A DNA stretch of 64,000 bases, taken from the NCBI GenBank assembly GCA_031280965.1, contig JAITFZ010000001.1, positions 1 to 64,000 of the forward strand. Direction: 5' to 3'. This DNA comes from Oscillospiraceae bacterium. Lineage in GTDB: Bacteria; Bacillota; Clostridia; Oscillospirales; Ruminococcaceae. The position numbers and the translations under genes were made by a program. How positions within the stretch are numbered: the first letter of the stretch is position 1; each line of letters begins with the position of its first letter. The notes beneath the pieces were generated by a model. That model was not told the DNA's origin. It worked only from the letters and a program-made list of their open reading frames with translations, and did no database searches. Below are positions 53,409 through 62,961 of the stretch, one piece after another.

Positions 53409-55520
53409 TTAAATTTTTAAATATTTTCTCAACATTTCCAAAACTTCATTAATATCAAGCGGTTTACCTACATGGGCGTTCATGCCTGATTTCATGCACT
53501 GCTCCACATCTTCACGGAACACATTCGCCGTCATAGCAACGATGGGTATTTCACCCGCTTTAGGTAATCCCGAGGCGCGTATTTGCTGCGTAGCTTCATG
53601 CCCGCCCATCTCCGGCATTTGCAAATCCATCAGTATCATATCATATCTTTCGGGCGCTTCGCGGAACATACGCAGAGCCTCCGCGCCGTTTTCCGCACAG
53701 TCAATCTCTAATAATGTCGGCTCAAGCAACGCTAATACGATTTCACGGTTAATTTCTACGTCCTCGGCAAGTATAATCCGCTTCCCTTTGAAAATATCCT
53801 CATTATTTTCTTCCCGGCTTTCGGGTTCGGAGATTTTCCGTTCATTTCCAACACCGACGACCGCGGTAAAAATAAATCGTGTGCCTTTGTCTATTTCAGA
53901 TTCTACCCATATATCACCATGCATCAAATTAATTATTTTCTTGGATATTGCAAGACCTAAGCCGGTGCCGCCGTATTTTCTTGATATACTGCCGTCGGCT
54001 TGTTCAAAGGGCTGGAACAAATGGGATTGCTGTTCTTTGGTAATACCTATGCCGTTATCGCATACTTCAATGCGTAGCAGATAGCCATCCTCTGTTTCTT
54101 TTTCTTTTCGCGCCGTTAATTTTATGTTGCCGCCCTCGGGCGTGAATTTATTGGCGTTGCTTATAAGATTAGTGATTACCTGCGCCAATCTCTGCCTGTC
54201 GGTTATGACAGCGGGCGGAATGTTACGGTCAATATCAACCGTAAAATTCTGATTCTTTTTTTCTATATTTACAATCACTACCGAAACAACCTGCTCTAAC
54301 ATATCGTTGAACATAAAGTCTGTTTCGGATAAATCGAATTTTCCCGCTTCTATTTTTGACATGTCCAAAACATCATTGATGACGCCAAGCAGGTGACTCG
54401 CGGCGTTTTCAATTTTAGTAAGGCAGTTTTGCATTTTATCTATTTCGTTTGTATTCTTTGCGATTTCCGTTATGCCGATAATAGCGTTCATCGGTGTACG
54501 TATTTCGTGGCTCATACGCGCCAAAAAGCCGCTCTTGCTCATGCTTTCTTCATCCGACAGGATTTTTTCCACGCGGGTGCGGACTAATATATAGCTTAGG
54601 ATAAGGATTAAAGCGATACCTATAATGCTGAGTACCGCGCCCATTATGTATACTTGCCCGTAATAGCTCGAACGCGGCACTATGATTCCGATATGCCACC
54701 CGTTAAAAACAGTTCGGAAAAAAGCAACGGAATCGACTTCGTCCGCATTTAAAAACCGAACGGCAGAAATCTCTTTTTCATCTGAAATCATCTGCGCCAG
54801 CATCGGATAACCCCCGCCGGCTTCATTGATGTTAACACCGATTAAATTTTTGTCGCGATGTGTTGAAAAGCTCATTTGGTCGTCAACCAACACACCGTAG
54901 CCTTCGTTAGCGATTCTTTGGGAGTCTATAAAATCAGTGACCATAGTTATATCTATATCAATCGCCACGATACCCACCGGCTGACCTTGAGCGTCAAAAA
55001 CCTGCTGTGAAAACGTGATGCATATCCCGCCGGTATCAGCGTCTAAATAAGGTTCTGATATATAAACGCTGTTCTCGTTTTTTACCGCGCCTATATGCCA
55101 GGGGCGCGAAGGCGCGTAATAATCTTCCGGCGGCACCCAAAGCGAACCGTCTAAAAATTCATCTCTAATATATGCATACACCGATAAAAAGCCGGATATT
55201 GCGGTGTGGTTCTCACTAAAATATGTATTGGTCGCAACTAAATAATATAAAATATCTTCGTTACTTTGATTTTCTATGAGCATGGTTTCCACGCTTTGCA
55301 TAACATTAGCGAACATAAGCTCGGAACCCACTAAACTGCCGGTTACGGTTGCCTGCATGGTATTCATCGTTTCTTCGCCGATGGCGCGCATTTGCTGGGC
55401 TACAATCCTGCTAACATAAAGATAACTTACAAGTACCATTGTAAAAAAAGCAAGCAACACAAGCAACACCTGTCTGATGTTGGCTCCTATAAATTTTTTA
55501 GCGCGCACATTCATAGACAT
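53409..55520 (-). CDS. Hybrid histidine kinase with extracellular Cache domain
   Basis: The 703-residue protein has membrane segment 1 (about 17-36), a double-Cache-like extracellular domain (about 40-270; DADTGGICITFSQ, GQPVGIVAIDIDI), membrane segment 2 (about 280-305), HisKA ([19 protein letters not shown]), HATPase (ISNANKFTP, GTGLGLAISKKI) and one receiver (AEDVEINREI, LMDLQMPEMGG). Cache domains bind small organic ligands such as amino acids or carboxylates. Confidence 0.93.
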   Translation of the reverse strand: MSMNVRAKKFIGANIRQVLLVLLAFFTMVLVSYLYVSRIVAQQMRAIGEETMNTMQATVTGSLVGSELMFANVMQSVETMLIENQSNEDILYYLVATNTYFSENHTAISGFLSVYAYIRDEFLDGSLWVPPEDYYAPSRPWHIGAVKNENSVYISEPYLDADTGGICITFSQQVFDAQGQPVGIVAIDIDITMVTDFIDSQRIANEGYGVLVDDQMSFSTHRDKNLIGVNINEAGGGYPMLAQMISDEKEISAVRFLNADEVDSVAFFRTVFNGWHIGIIVPRSSYYGQVYIMGAVLSIIGIALILILSYILVRTRVEKILSDEESMSKSGFLARMSHEIRTPMNAIIGITEIAKNTNEIDKMQNCLTKIENAASHLLGVINDVLDMSKIEAGKFDLSETDFMFNDMLEQVVSVVIVNIEKKNQNFTVDIDRNIPPAVITDRQRLAQVITNLISNANKFTPEGGNIKLTARKEKETEDGYLLRIEVCDNGIGITKEQQSHLFQPFEQADGSISRKYGGTGLGLAISKKIINLMHGDIWVESEIDKGTRFIFTAVVGVGNERKISEPESREENNEDIFKGKRIILAEDVEINREIVLALLEPTLLEIDCAENGAEALRMFREAPERYDMILMDLQMPEMGGHEATQQIRASGLPKAGEIPIVAMTANVFREDVEQCMKSGMNAHVGKPLDINEVLEMLRKYLKI

Positions 55521-55599
55521 GCTCCTTGCCTATTATTTCACAAGTTTTTTTCCACAAATTTCAAAGGAATAATATGTTTTTATTATAACATACATAAAT

Positions 55600-55638
55600 C
55601 AAAAAACGCGAAGGTTCCGTATCTGTCCTCTTCGCGCT
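55600..55638 (-). terminator. Intrinsic terminator of the OmpR-type regulator gene
   Basis: On the minus strand a GCGCGAAGAGG / CCTTCGCGT stem with a loop of about 13 bases is followed by TTTTTTGATTT. Confidence 0.7.
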
Positions 55639-56313
55639 TCATACCCTTTCAAACGTGTATCCTTTTCCGCGTGTAACGGTAATGGTGTACCCCGAATCCT
55701 CAAGACTGCTTCGCAGGCGGTGAATCGCTTTTTTAATTGCCTGCGTATCTTTGTTCATCGGCTGTCCCCAAATTTTTTTATAAAGATGGTCTGCATTTAT
55801 AAGCTGCTCTTCATGCTGTACAAACAACAGCAACAGAAAAAACTCCTTTTGCGTAAGAAGTAAATCCTTTCCGCCCGCAAATGCTTGTCCGCTCTGTATA
55901 TCAAGAAATAAAGAGCCGCGCCTTATGAACTCCGGAACCTGCTCCGCGCTTTGCAAAAGATTTTTGAGCCGGACAAGAAGAACGCCGGAAGTATACGGCT
56001 TTGTTAAATAATCATTACAGCCGCTTTCAAATCCTTTTATAACATAAATATCTTCACTCAAACCCGACAGAAGCAACACAGGTACCCTTGAAAATTTTCG
56101 CAGTTCCCTTAGAAAATCAAGTCCGTTGCCGTCAGGCATATCAATATCAAGGATTATTGCGTCAGGGAGCTTTTGCTTTGCGGACGCCCTTACTTCGGCA
56201 AGTGTCACGGCGGTTTGGACGGCAAATCCGTCATCTTCCAGCATACTCCTGTTGAGTTCCCGAACATCTTCGCTGTTTTCTGTTAAAAGAATAAGTTTAT
56301 TCTTTATGTTCAT
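55639..56313 (-). CDS. OmpR-family response regulator
   Basis: The 224-residue protein has a receiver domain (phospho-Asp in IILDIDMPDGNG; the acidic pocket is partly altered, LLTENSED) and a C-terminal winged helix (LTQKEFFLLLLF, KAIHRLRSSLEDSGYTI, RGKGYTF). I chose the ATG at 56313; AAAGGA is 12 bases upstream and inside a duplicated leader. No kinase gene is directly adjacent in the same unit; the Cache kinase follows after about 120 bases with a terminator between. Confidence 0.88.
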   Translation of the reverse strand: MNIKNKLILLTENSEDVRELNRSMLEDDGFAVQTAVTLAEVRASAKQKLPDAIILDIDMPDGNGLDFLRELRKFSRVPVLLLSGLSEDIYVIKGFESGCNDYLTKPYTSGVLLVRLKNLLQSAEQVPEFIRRGSLFLDIQSGQAFAGGKDLLLTQKEFFLLLLFVQHEEQLINADHLYKKIWGQPMNKDTQAIKKAIHRLRSSLEDSGYTITVTRGKGYTFERV

Positions 56314-56314
56314 A

Positions 56315-56425
56315 TTTTCATAAAGTCCTTTCTTCATCGGCAAGGAATGAAAACGACATTTTCCCCGTTTCAGTTGTATTTTGTTTCAAACTTGTTTTCA
56401 TAAAGCCCTTTCTTCACCGACCTTG
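56315..56425. repeat. 80-base-period direct repeat upstream of the response regulator
   Basis: TTTTCATAAAG-CCTTTCTTCA-CG occurs at 56315-56338 and again at 56395-56418 with two mismatches. The unit includes the ribosome site, so the leader of the regulator gene is duplicated. Confidence 0.6.
56318..56401 (-). CDS. Candidate 27-residue leader ORF before the regulator
   Basis: ATG at 56401 follows GAAAGGG by four bases and opens 27 codons that end in TGA five bases before the regulator's ATG, with the regulator's ribosome site inside. Translation of it would affect the regulator. The short ribosome-site spacing and the recent duplication make it uncertain. Confidence 0.25.
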   Translation of the reverse strand: MKTSLKQNTTETGKMSFSFLADEERTL

Positions 56426-56554
56426 TTTTATCTCTTCTGCAGTTCGCTTTTTTATTTCTATACATAGTATATTGATTTATTCGTCATATGTCAAGTGATT
56501 TACACACATAAACCGTTAAAATGGCATATGATGTAAAAAAAGGAGGATTTTCCG

Positions 56555-57688
56555 ATGTCCAAAAGAATGGATGGATTATGTTGTTTAAATTGTTGCAGGT
56601 GTTGCGAATGCTGTTGCAGGTGTTGTTGCAGGTGCCCCGTACCCCCGTTTCCGCCTCCCGAACCGCCCTTCCCTCCGATTATTACAACAGCGGCGCAACT
56701 AAACGCTGTGAGAAATAATCTTTCTGCGGATTATAAGCTCGGGAATGATATTGATTTAACGCAGTATCTTTCGCCGAACGGAGAAGGTTATAACAACGGT
56801 CATGGCTGGGAGCCAATTGGCAACGGTGATTTCCCGTTTACGGGCAATTTTGACGGTAACGGCTATAAAATCACGGGATTATGGCTCAACCGCGACAGCG
56901 ATTATGCCGGTCTGTTCGGGCATATTTCTAACGGCGGGATTAAAAACCTCAGCGTGGAAATTTCCGATAAAAGAGTAACCGGGCGACTTTATGTCGGCGG
57001 TCTTGTTGGCTTCAGCGACCGCGGTTATATTAAAAACTGCCATGTAAGCGGTGTTGTTTCGGGCAGAATTACAGGAGGAGTTGCGGGAATTCTTGGTTAC
57101 GGCAACAACCTTTTAAATTGCAGTTCAAAAGGCAGCGTTTTAGGCAGAGAGGGCTTCAGCGCACGAACGGGCGGATTTGCGGGATTTTCGTATATGTCTA
57201 ACAGGATGGAGCAATGCTACTCAACCTGCGATGTTTCGAGTCCTTTCTCTGTCGGCTTTGAAAGAAGCTACACCGGCGGGTTTTTAGGTCACGCGCACGG
57301 CTTCACAACAATAGCAAATTGTTACGCAGTCGGCACGGTTTCGGGCAGTGATTACACAGGCGGGTTTATTGGTTTTTCTATAAGCAATTCCAATAATATC
57401 ATGAATTGCTATTCCGCAGGCGGTGTTTCGGGAACCGAGCCTTTCGTCGGCGGATTTGCGGGCAGAACCGCTTTCGACTCTATTGCAGAATGTTTTTTTG
57501 ACAGAGAAGCTTCGGGGCAGGAGAGAGGTGTCGGGGGCGGCAGTAATGAAGGTGTGTTCAGCAGAACAACCGCCCAAATGAAAATGAGAGATACTTTTAC
57601 GCATCACGGATGGGATTTTACCACGATTTGGAAAATTATTGAAAACAAGACTTACCCTTTTTTACGTTTAAATCCGCCGCTTGGTTAA
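56555..57688 (+). CDS. Cysteine-rich, proline-rich protein with GLUG repeats
   Basis: The 377-residue protein starts with a short head of 12 cysteines in 19 residues (CCLNCCRCCECCCRCCCRC), then a Pro-rich spacer (PVPPFPPPEPPFPP), then GLUG-type beta repeats (YVGGLVGFSDRGYIKNCHVS, TGGFLGHAHGFTTIANCYA) to the end. GLUG repeats build beta-helical adhesin-like stems. No signal peptide is present. AAAGGAGG precedes the ATG. Another cysteine-headed gene lies at 49517. A spore-surface structural role is a guess. Confidence 0.85.
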   Translation: MSKRMDGLCCLNCCRCCECCCRCCCRCPVPPFPPPEPPFPPIITTAAQLNAVRNNLSADYKLGNDIDLTQYLSPNGEGYNNGHGWEPIGNGDFPFTGNFDGNGYKITGLWLNRDSDYAGLFGHISNGGIKNLSVEISDKRVTGRLYVGGLVGFSDRGYIKNCHVSGVVSGRITGGVAGILGYGNNLLNCSSKGSVLGREGFSARTGGFAGFSYMSNRMEQCYSTCDVSSPFSVGFERSYTGGFLGHAHGFTTIANCYAVGTVSGSDYTGGFIGFSISNSNNIMNCYSAGGVSGTEPFVGGFAGRTAFDSIAECFFDREASGQERGVGGGSNEGVFSRTTAQMKMRDTFTHHGWDFTTIWKIIENKTYPFLRLNPPLG

Positions 57689-57696
57689 AAGCAGGC

Positions 57697-57738
57697 AAAA
57701 ACGCCGGACTTGGTATAAGCCATGTCCGGTGTTTTTTT
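57697..57738. terminator. Terminator between GLUG and HD-GYP genes
   Basis: AAACGCCGGAC pairs with GTCCGGTGTTT (one G-T pair), followed by TTTT and flanked by A on the other side, so it may serve both convergent genes. Confidence 0.8.
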
Positions 57739-57766
57739 ACTGTATATCATTCGTCAACCCCCGGTA

Positions 57767-59437
57767 CTACTCCATGAATTTATCAGAATTAAGTCTGAAT
57801 ACTTCAAGAACTAACGGGTCGAAATGTTCCGGCTGAGTACGGCCGTCTCCGTTCAGTATTATATCAAGCGCGGTAGCGTGCGTGAAAGCGTCCTTATATT
57901 CCCTCTTGCTGGTCAGCGCGTCATACACGTCCACTAAAGCAACGATTCTTGCGGATAAGGGGATTTCTTCACCCTTCAAGCCTTTCGGGTAACCCGAGCC
58001 GTCGTATTTTTCGTGATGATACATCGCAATGTCAACCGCAGTAATCAAATTATCCGCGCCGGAATCCAACAGTTCTTTGGTCTGCAACAACATATCGGCT
58101 CCGTGAACGGTATGCGATTTCATCGTTTCAAATTCTTCGGGCGTAAGCTTTGCCGGTTTAAGCAGTATAGCGTCCGAAATTGCGATTTTGCCTATATCGT
58201 GAAGCGGAGAATATGCCGCAATGTTATTTATTTCTTTAAGCGAAATAACATCGGGGTATTTACGATGAAGACATTCAGCCAGGAATCCCGCCATCTTTTT
58301 AATTCTCTTGAGGTGTTCTCCTGTGCCTAAGTCACGGCGTTCAGCCAAAAAGGACATGCCGAATATAATAGCTTCCTGCGACTTGCGAAGTTCTTCCGTC
58401 CGCTTTTCCACTAATATTTCCAATCCGTCACGGTGCAGTTTGTTTTCCATCTGATTGCGAACCTTAATGCTTACAATGTCCGGATTATAAGGTTTGACGA
58501 TATAATCCACAGCGCCCAGCATCAAGCCCTGCGCTTCACTGAAGCTGTCCCCGCTTCCCGTAATGAATATAACGGGCGTATGTAAAAACCTGCTGTCGCC
58601 TTTCATATGCCTAAGCACCTCAAAGCCGTCAATCCCCGGCATTATAACGTCAAGCAGAACAATATCGGGCAGGTTCTTATCCATAACCTTCAGTGCGCGC
58701 TCCCCGTTCGCGGCTATGTACACGGTATAGGAATCCTCAAGCATACCGCGCAAAGCGCTTAAATTTTCTTTTGAGTCGTCTACGATTAAAACGGAATTCT
58801 TCGCATTTATAAGGCTTTTCGCTGTTTTTTTATTAGCTGTTTCGGGCGTTTCGCCGAAGCCGTGATTTAATAATATTTTATTGACAATGTCGGTTGCTTC
58901 GTCATAGTCATAATCCGGTACCTTTTTAGCGAGGGCGTTCAGTTCATCATCGCTGACAGATTTCCAGCGCTTTGCCGATAATGCTTTTACAGCGGCTTCA
59001 CACTGAGCCGGTTCACTTATTTCAAGCGCCGAAAACATTTCCGTGAGCAACCCGCGAAGCTCACAGGTTTCGCCTTCCGGACGCTGTTGTGAACTTCCGC
59101 CGTCACTGGTTGCGCTTAGAATGTTTTCTTTTGTTTCTCTCATGCAAATCCATATATTGTCGTATAAAGCCTTATCTAAAATTCCCGAATACTGCATCTT
59201 TTCAAACTCAACTAACGCTTCATATAAGGTTGTGGCACCCATATTACCCGCCACACCTTTGATTTTATGGATATTCTTAGCGGATTCTTCCGCGTTTTCG
59301 CTTGAAAAGGCTGTTTCCATCGGTGTTTCATCTATTTCAAGTCCTATAGCAAAAGAGCGGAGAACCTTCAAATATCTGTCCGCCTTGCCTCCGAAGCGTT
59401 TTATGCCGGTTTCTACATCTACACCATTGATTTTCAT
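57767..59437 (-). CDS. Hpt-receiver-HD-GYP response regulator
   Basis: The 556-residue protein has an N-terminal Hpt domain (about 1-110; NIHKIKGVAGNMGATTL with the phospho-His), a linker with a second helical region, a receiver (about 215-335; LLDVIMPGIDG), and an HD-GYP domain (about 355-545; LHDIGKIAI and GSGYPKGLKG). HD-GYP enzymes cut cyclic-di-GMP. An Hpt fused to the output protein is unusual and lets the protein collect phosphate from several hybrid kinases. It is 54 bases after the kinase gene at 59492. Confidence 0.93.
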   Translation of the reverse strand: MKINGVDVETGIKRFGGKADRYLKVLRSFAIGLEIDETPMETAFSSENAEESAKNIHKIKGVAGNMGATTLYEALVEFEKMQYSGILDKALYDNIWICMRETKENILSATSDGGSSQQRPEGETCELRGLLTEMFSALEISEPAQCEAAVKALSAKRWKSVSDDELNALAKKVPDYDYDEATDIVNKILLNHGFGETPETANKKTAKSLINAKNSVLIVDDSKENLSALRGMLEDSYTVYIAANGERALKVMDKNLPDIVLLDVIMPGIDGFEVLRHMKGDSRFLHTPVIFITGSGDSFSEAQGLMLGAVDYIVKPYNPDIVSIKVRNQMENKLHRDGLEILVEKRTEELRKSQEAIIFGMSFLAERRDLGTGEHLKRIKKMAGFLAECLHRKYPDVISLKEINNIAAYSPLHDIGKIAISDAILLKPAKLTPEEFETMKSHTVHGADMLLQTKELLDSGADNLITAVDIAMYHHEKYDGSGYPKGLKGEEIPLSARIVALVDVYDALTSKREYKDAFTHATALDIILNGDGRTQPEHFDPLVLEVFRLNSDKFME

Positions 59438-59491
59438 TTTGCATCCCCCTTGTATTTGGTTTATTATGCTTGCCGCAAGCCATTTTACGCT

Positions 59492-61672
59492 TTAGTTTTC
59501 CGGAGCCGGCTTGGCAAGCAGGTAACTCCGCAGCTTGTCTAAAACCTCATCGTAATCTATGGGTTTTCCTATATGCCCGTTCATGCCCGACGCGATGGAT
59601 TTGTCTATGTCTTCCTGAAAAACATTCGCGGTCATGGCTACGATTGGTATTGTTTTTGCCTGCGGAATTTCAAGCGCTCTTATATTTCGTGTCGCTTCAA
59701 ATCCGTCCATTACGGGCATTTGAATATCCATAAATATCATATCATATTTTTCAGGCGATTCAATAAAAATGCGGACGGCTTCCTCTCCGTTTTCAGCGCA
59801 GTCGATTTCAATCTGCGTCGGCTCTAAAAGAGCTGTCACAATTTCGCGGTTGATTTCAACGTCCTCTGCCAATAAAATACGATGACCGCTGAAAAGACCG
59901 GATAAATCGTCCTCGTTGTCTTCAACTGTGCATTGAATGACGCCGAAAGTTTCGTTTACTACTTCCTCGATTGCCGACGGAAACAGAGGTTTCGCCAAAA
60001 ACTTGTCTACTCCCGCTTTTTTTGCGTCGTCCTCAATTGTACTCATCTCGGCGGATGAAATCATTATTACAATGGTATTGTCGCTGTCTGTATCATTTTT
60101 TGTGTCCTTCAATGCCTTTGTCAGGGCTAAGCCGTCCATGCCCGGCATTTTCCAGTCCACAAAGTAAATATTATACGCGCCGCGCAACTTCACAAGACCG
60201 AGGGCTTCTTCGCCGCTCTGCGCCGTGTCGCAGGATGCCCCGAACCTGCCCATTATTTCCTCAATGTATTCCAGTATGGCGGGGTCGTCGTCAACGGCTA
60301 AGAACGACAGTACGCTCCAGTCAACGGCGCCTTTCATTTTTTCCGCCCGAATTTCCTCGCCGCGCTTCGCTTTAAATATAAATTTGAACGCTGTGCCTTT
60401 TCCGAGTTCGGATTCAACCCATATTTCGCCTTCCATCATATTGATGATATTCTTTGAAATCGCAAGACCCAAGCCCGTGCCCCCGTATTTACGGGTTGTG
60501 CTTGATTCCGCCTGATGAAAGGTTTGGAATAACTGGTTTTGCTGTTCCGAGCTTATGCCTATGCCCGTGTCGGCAACAGTAATTTGAACGGAACAGACAT
60601 CGTCTTCTTCGCCCAAATACTTCGCGTCAAGTGTCACAGAACCTTCTTCGGGCGTAAATTTAACGGCGTTTCCGAGCAGGTTGGTTATAACCTGCGCGAG
60701 CCTGTGGTCGTCCCCGATTAAAACACGCGGGATATTTTCATCGATATGCACTGTAAATCTCTGCCGTTTTTCGTCCGCACGAAAGGTAACTACATTCACT
60801 ACCCTAAGAAGCAGTTTTTCAAAATCAAACTCTATGGGTGAGAGTTCAAATTTATTTGCTTCTATTTTTGACATATCTAATATATCGTTGATTACGCTTA
60901 ACAAGTGCTGAGATGCATCCTCAATTTTATTCAGGCAATAATCCTTGCGCTCTGCGCTTACAGCCATTCTTCCTATTGAGGTCATGCCGATGATTGCATT
61001 CATCGGCGTTCTGATTTCATGGCTCATCGTCGCCAAAAAGCTTGATTTTGCGTTGCTTGCGTCTTCGGCTCGCTGTTTTTCACGCATGAAGTCCGTAAGG
61101 TCTATCATAACTGCGAGGATTCCCGACATTGCGTTGTTTTCTTCTTCGCTCCCGGCTCGTCGCAATTCTATAGTATAAAATCTGCGCTCTCCAGTTCCGG
61201 AAAAATCGGCGTTTGCGTCAAAGCGGATTATATCGTCCGACTGTGCCGCCCTATTAAACGCTGCTTTGAACGCTTCCATTCCGTCGGCGGTAAAATATGC
61301 CGGAAACACATCTTCATAGTTACGGTTTTTAATATAATCAAAGTTGGGCGTCCGGGTTTCGGACATAAACGTTTCGGTTGATAAAACAAAGCGTCCGCCG
61401 CCATCGAAGAGTATTATGATATTCGGACAGCTTTTCAGGAGCATGTCTGTATATGCCCGCTGTTGAATATTTGCGTCTGTAAGCGCGTTGTTGAGGCTCG
61501 TCTTTGCGTACGTCGCCTTTGTCACTTTTTCAAGCAGGGCGTTTGTTACCCTGTTTTCGCGCTCGCATTTTTTGTTTTCACGGGTCAGCCTATCCACTTC
61601 TTCAAGAAGCCGCTGATTTTCATCAGCAAGTGACTGAACGGTTTCATTAAGCATCATTTCTTTTTCAAGCAA
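59492..61672 (-). CDS. PAS hybrid histidine kinase with two receivers
   Basis: The 726-residue protein has no membrane segment. It starts with a coiled coil (about 1-65), then a PAS domain (about 70-200), HisKA ([19 protein letters not shown]), HATPase ([21 protein letters not shown]), receiver 1 (AVDDDPAI, VDWKMPGMDG) and receiver 2 (AEDVEINREI, FMDIQMPVMDG). Domain order and sequence match the kinase at 45642 except for the sensor, so both likely arose by duplication. It lies between the FIST and HD-GYP genes in one run. Confidence 0.93.
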   Translation of the reverse strand: MLEKEMMLNETVQSLADENQRLLEEVDRLTRENKKCERENRVTNALLEKVTKATYAKTSLNNALTDANIQQRAYTDMLLKSCPNIIILFDGGGRFVLSTETFMSETRTPNFDYIKNRNYEDVFPAYFTADGMEAFKAAFNRAAQSDDIIRFDANADFSGTGERRFYTIELRRAGSEEENNAMSGILAVMIDLTDFMREKQRAEDASNAKSSFLATMSHEIRTPMNAIIGMTSIGRMAVSAERKDYCLNKIEDASQHLLSVINDILDMSKIEANKFELSPIEFDFEKLLLRVVNVVTFRADEKRQRFTVHIDENIPRVLIGDDHRLAQVITNLLGNAVKFTPEEGSVTLDAKYLGEEDDVCSVQITVADTGIGISSEQQNQLFQTFHQAESSTTRKYGGTGLGLAISKNIINMMEGEIWVESELGKGTAFKFIFKAKRGEEIRAEKMKGAVDWSVLSFLAVDDDPAILEYIEEIMGRFGASCDTAQSGEEALGLVKLRGAYNIYFVDWKMPGMDGLALTKALKDTKNDTDSDNTIVIMISSAEMSTIEDDAKKAGVDKFLAKPLFPSAIEEVVNETFGVIQCTVEDNEDDLSGLFSGHRILLAEDVEINREIVTALLEPTQIEIDCAENGEEAVRIFIESPEKYDMIFMDIQMPVMDGFEATRNIRALEIPQAKTIPIVAMTANVFQEDIDKSIASGMNGHIGKPIDYDEVLDKLRSYLLAKPAPEN

Positions 61673-61711
61673 CAGACCACACCTTTCTTTGGCTGTTCGG
61701 CGACAATTATT

Positions 61712-62869
61712 TTATATTAGGCAAGCGATAAAAGTATTATTATGAAAACGATTAACGGCTCTCCCTCCCGATACTTGCGTCGGGCAGATTTCCCCGCCTG
61801 AGTTCGCCATCATAAACGGCAGTTTTTCACTGATTTTACCGCTCAGATATTCCATTTCCTTATATTGCTCCGAACCGAGTGTTATGCTTCTGGATATGCA
61901 GGAGTATGCCAGTAACATTGCCGCGCCTTCAATTTCTTTTAAAATTCTGCCGGCGGCTTCTTCTATTGTAAACATTACGTCGTCTTTATCCGTTACCGAC
62001 ATATAGAGGGTGCTTCCCTCCGGCATTGCGCCGGCGCAGATTGCGTATTTTTCGGGCGTAAGCATGACGAAAATTTTTGAAACTTTCGGTGTTCCGTCGT
62101 TATAGTCAAGCAGAAAAGGAAGCGAGGACATAGCGTACTGCGACTCGCTGGCTTCAACTAACCCCAAATCCTCAAAGTAATTAATAACAGGGCGTTCATT
62201 AACTTCCATCAGCATATGCCCTTCGCTTTTTGTTACTTTGGCGCTTTTTTCGAGTAATCTGCTCTCGGATATGTTGGCGATAAAAAACTTTGGCGTCAGG
62301 GCGCCGTATATAAGTATCATTACCATCTTGTCGCTGTAATGCTCGCCGTCCGCAAGCATGAAGCAGTTTCTGAAATCCATGGTGTCGTCCACTGAAAGCG
62401 TCCCGAAGCACGGAACGCCTCCTGAAGCTTCTGTAATAACGTTGACATATTCATCGCCGCAGTTCTGAAGTATAAAAGGTGCGAACATAAAAATCAATGC
62501 CGGCTTTTCCGTTCTGCAAGCGGATTTATAGCTTTCCGCAATTATTTTTCCCGGTTCTGCCATAAGCGACGGCGTTATAATCCTGTCAAACTCCACATCA
62601 TCGCTTGTCATAACTGTCAGGGCTAAAAGGAGCGAGTCCGTTTCGGACGAAACCGACTGCGCCGACGAAATGGAGCCGACCACGCTGAAAGGAAGCGCAT
62701 CGCACACGGCTTTATAAATTCCCGAATGTATAAATTCATAGTGACAGGTAACGATGCCTATGGTGTTTTTCATAAGCCCGCCGTCAAGGTTTAATTGTGA
62801 GCTTAACTGCTCAACCGCTAACTTTTCGTCATCTAATTCGCCTGTGTACGCTACTGTGGTTTTAATCAT
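61712..62869 (-). CDS. FIST-domain sensor protein
   Basis: The 385-residue protein has the FIST N-terminal region (about 25-220; GIVTCHYEFIHSGIYKAVC) and FIST_C (about 230-370; SSLPFLLDYNDGTPKV, LAYSCISRS). FIST domains are predicted to bind small ligands such as amino acids and are found next to signalling genes. It is the first of the run FIST-kinase-HD-GYP, so it may modulate the kinase. AAAGGAAA precedes the ATG. Its promoter is an extended -10 at 62925-62933. Confidence 0.88.
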   Translation of the reverse strand: MIKTTVAYTGELDDEKLAVEQLSSQLNLDGGLMKNTIGIVTCHYEFIHSGIYKAVCDALPFSVVGSISSAQSVSSETDSLLLALTVMTSDDVEFDRIITPSLMAEPGKIIAESYKSACRTEKPALIFMFAPFILQNCGDEYVNVITEASGGVPCFGTLSVDDTMDFRNCFMLADGEHYSDKMVMILIYGALTPKFFIANISESRLLEKSAKVTKSEGHMLMEVNERPVINYFEDLGLVEASESQYAMSSLPFLLDYNDGTPKVSKIFVMLTPEKYAICAGAMPEGSTLYMSVTDKDDVMFTIEEAAGRILKEIEGAAMLLAYSCISRSITLGSEQYKEMEYLSGKISEKLPFMMANSGGEICPTQVSGGRAVNRFHNNTFIACLI

Positions 62870-62924
62870 TTTTTATTTTCCTTTCAATCAATCGGATAAC
62901 CCTTGTGTTTATAACTGCTAAAAA

Positions 62925-62933
62925 ATTATAACA
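62925..62933 (-). promoter_or_regulatory. Extended -10 promoter of the FIST gene
   Basis: On the minus strand TGT plus TATAAT. No clear -35 box. Confidence 0.5.
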
Positions 62934-62961
62934 CAAAAACGTAAAGAAAACGCGCAGGTTC

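Noticed and set aside
53482-54084. 200-codon plus-strand frame
   Set aside because: Antisense to the kinase and receiver domains of the Cache kinase; long opposite frames are common over these conserved GC-skewed codons.
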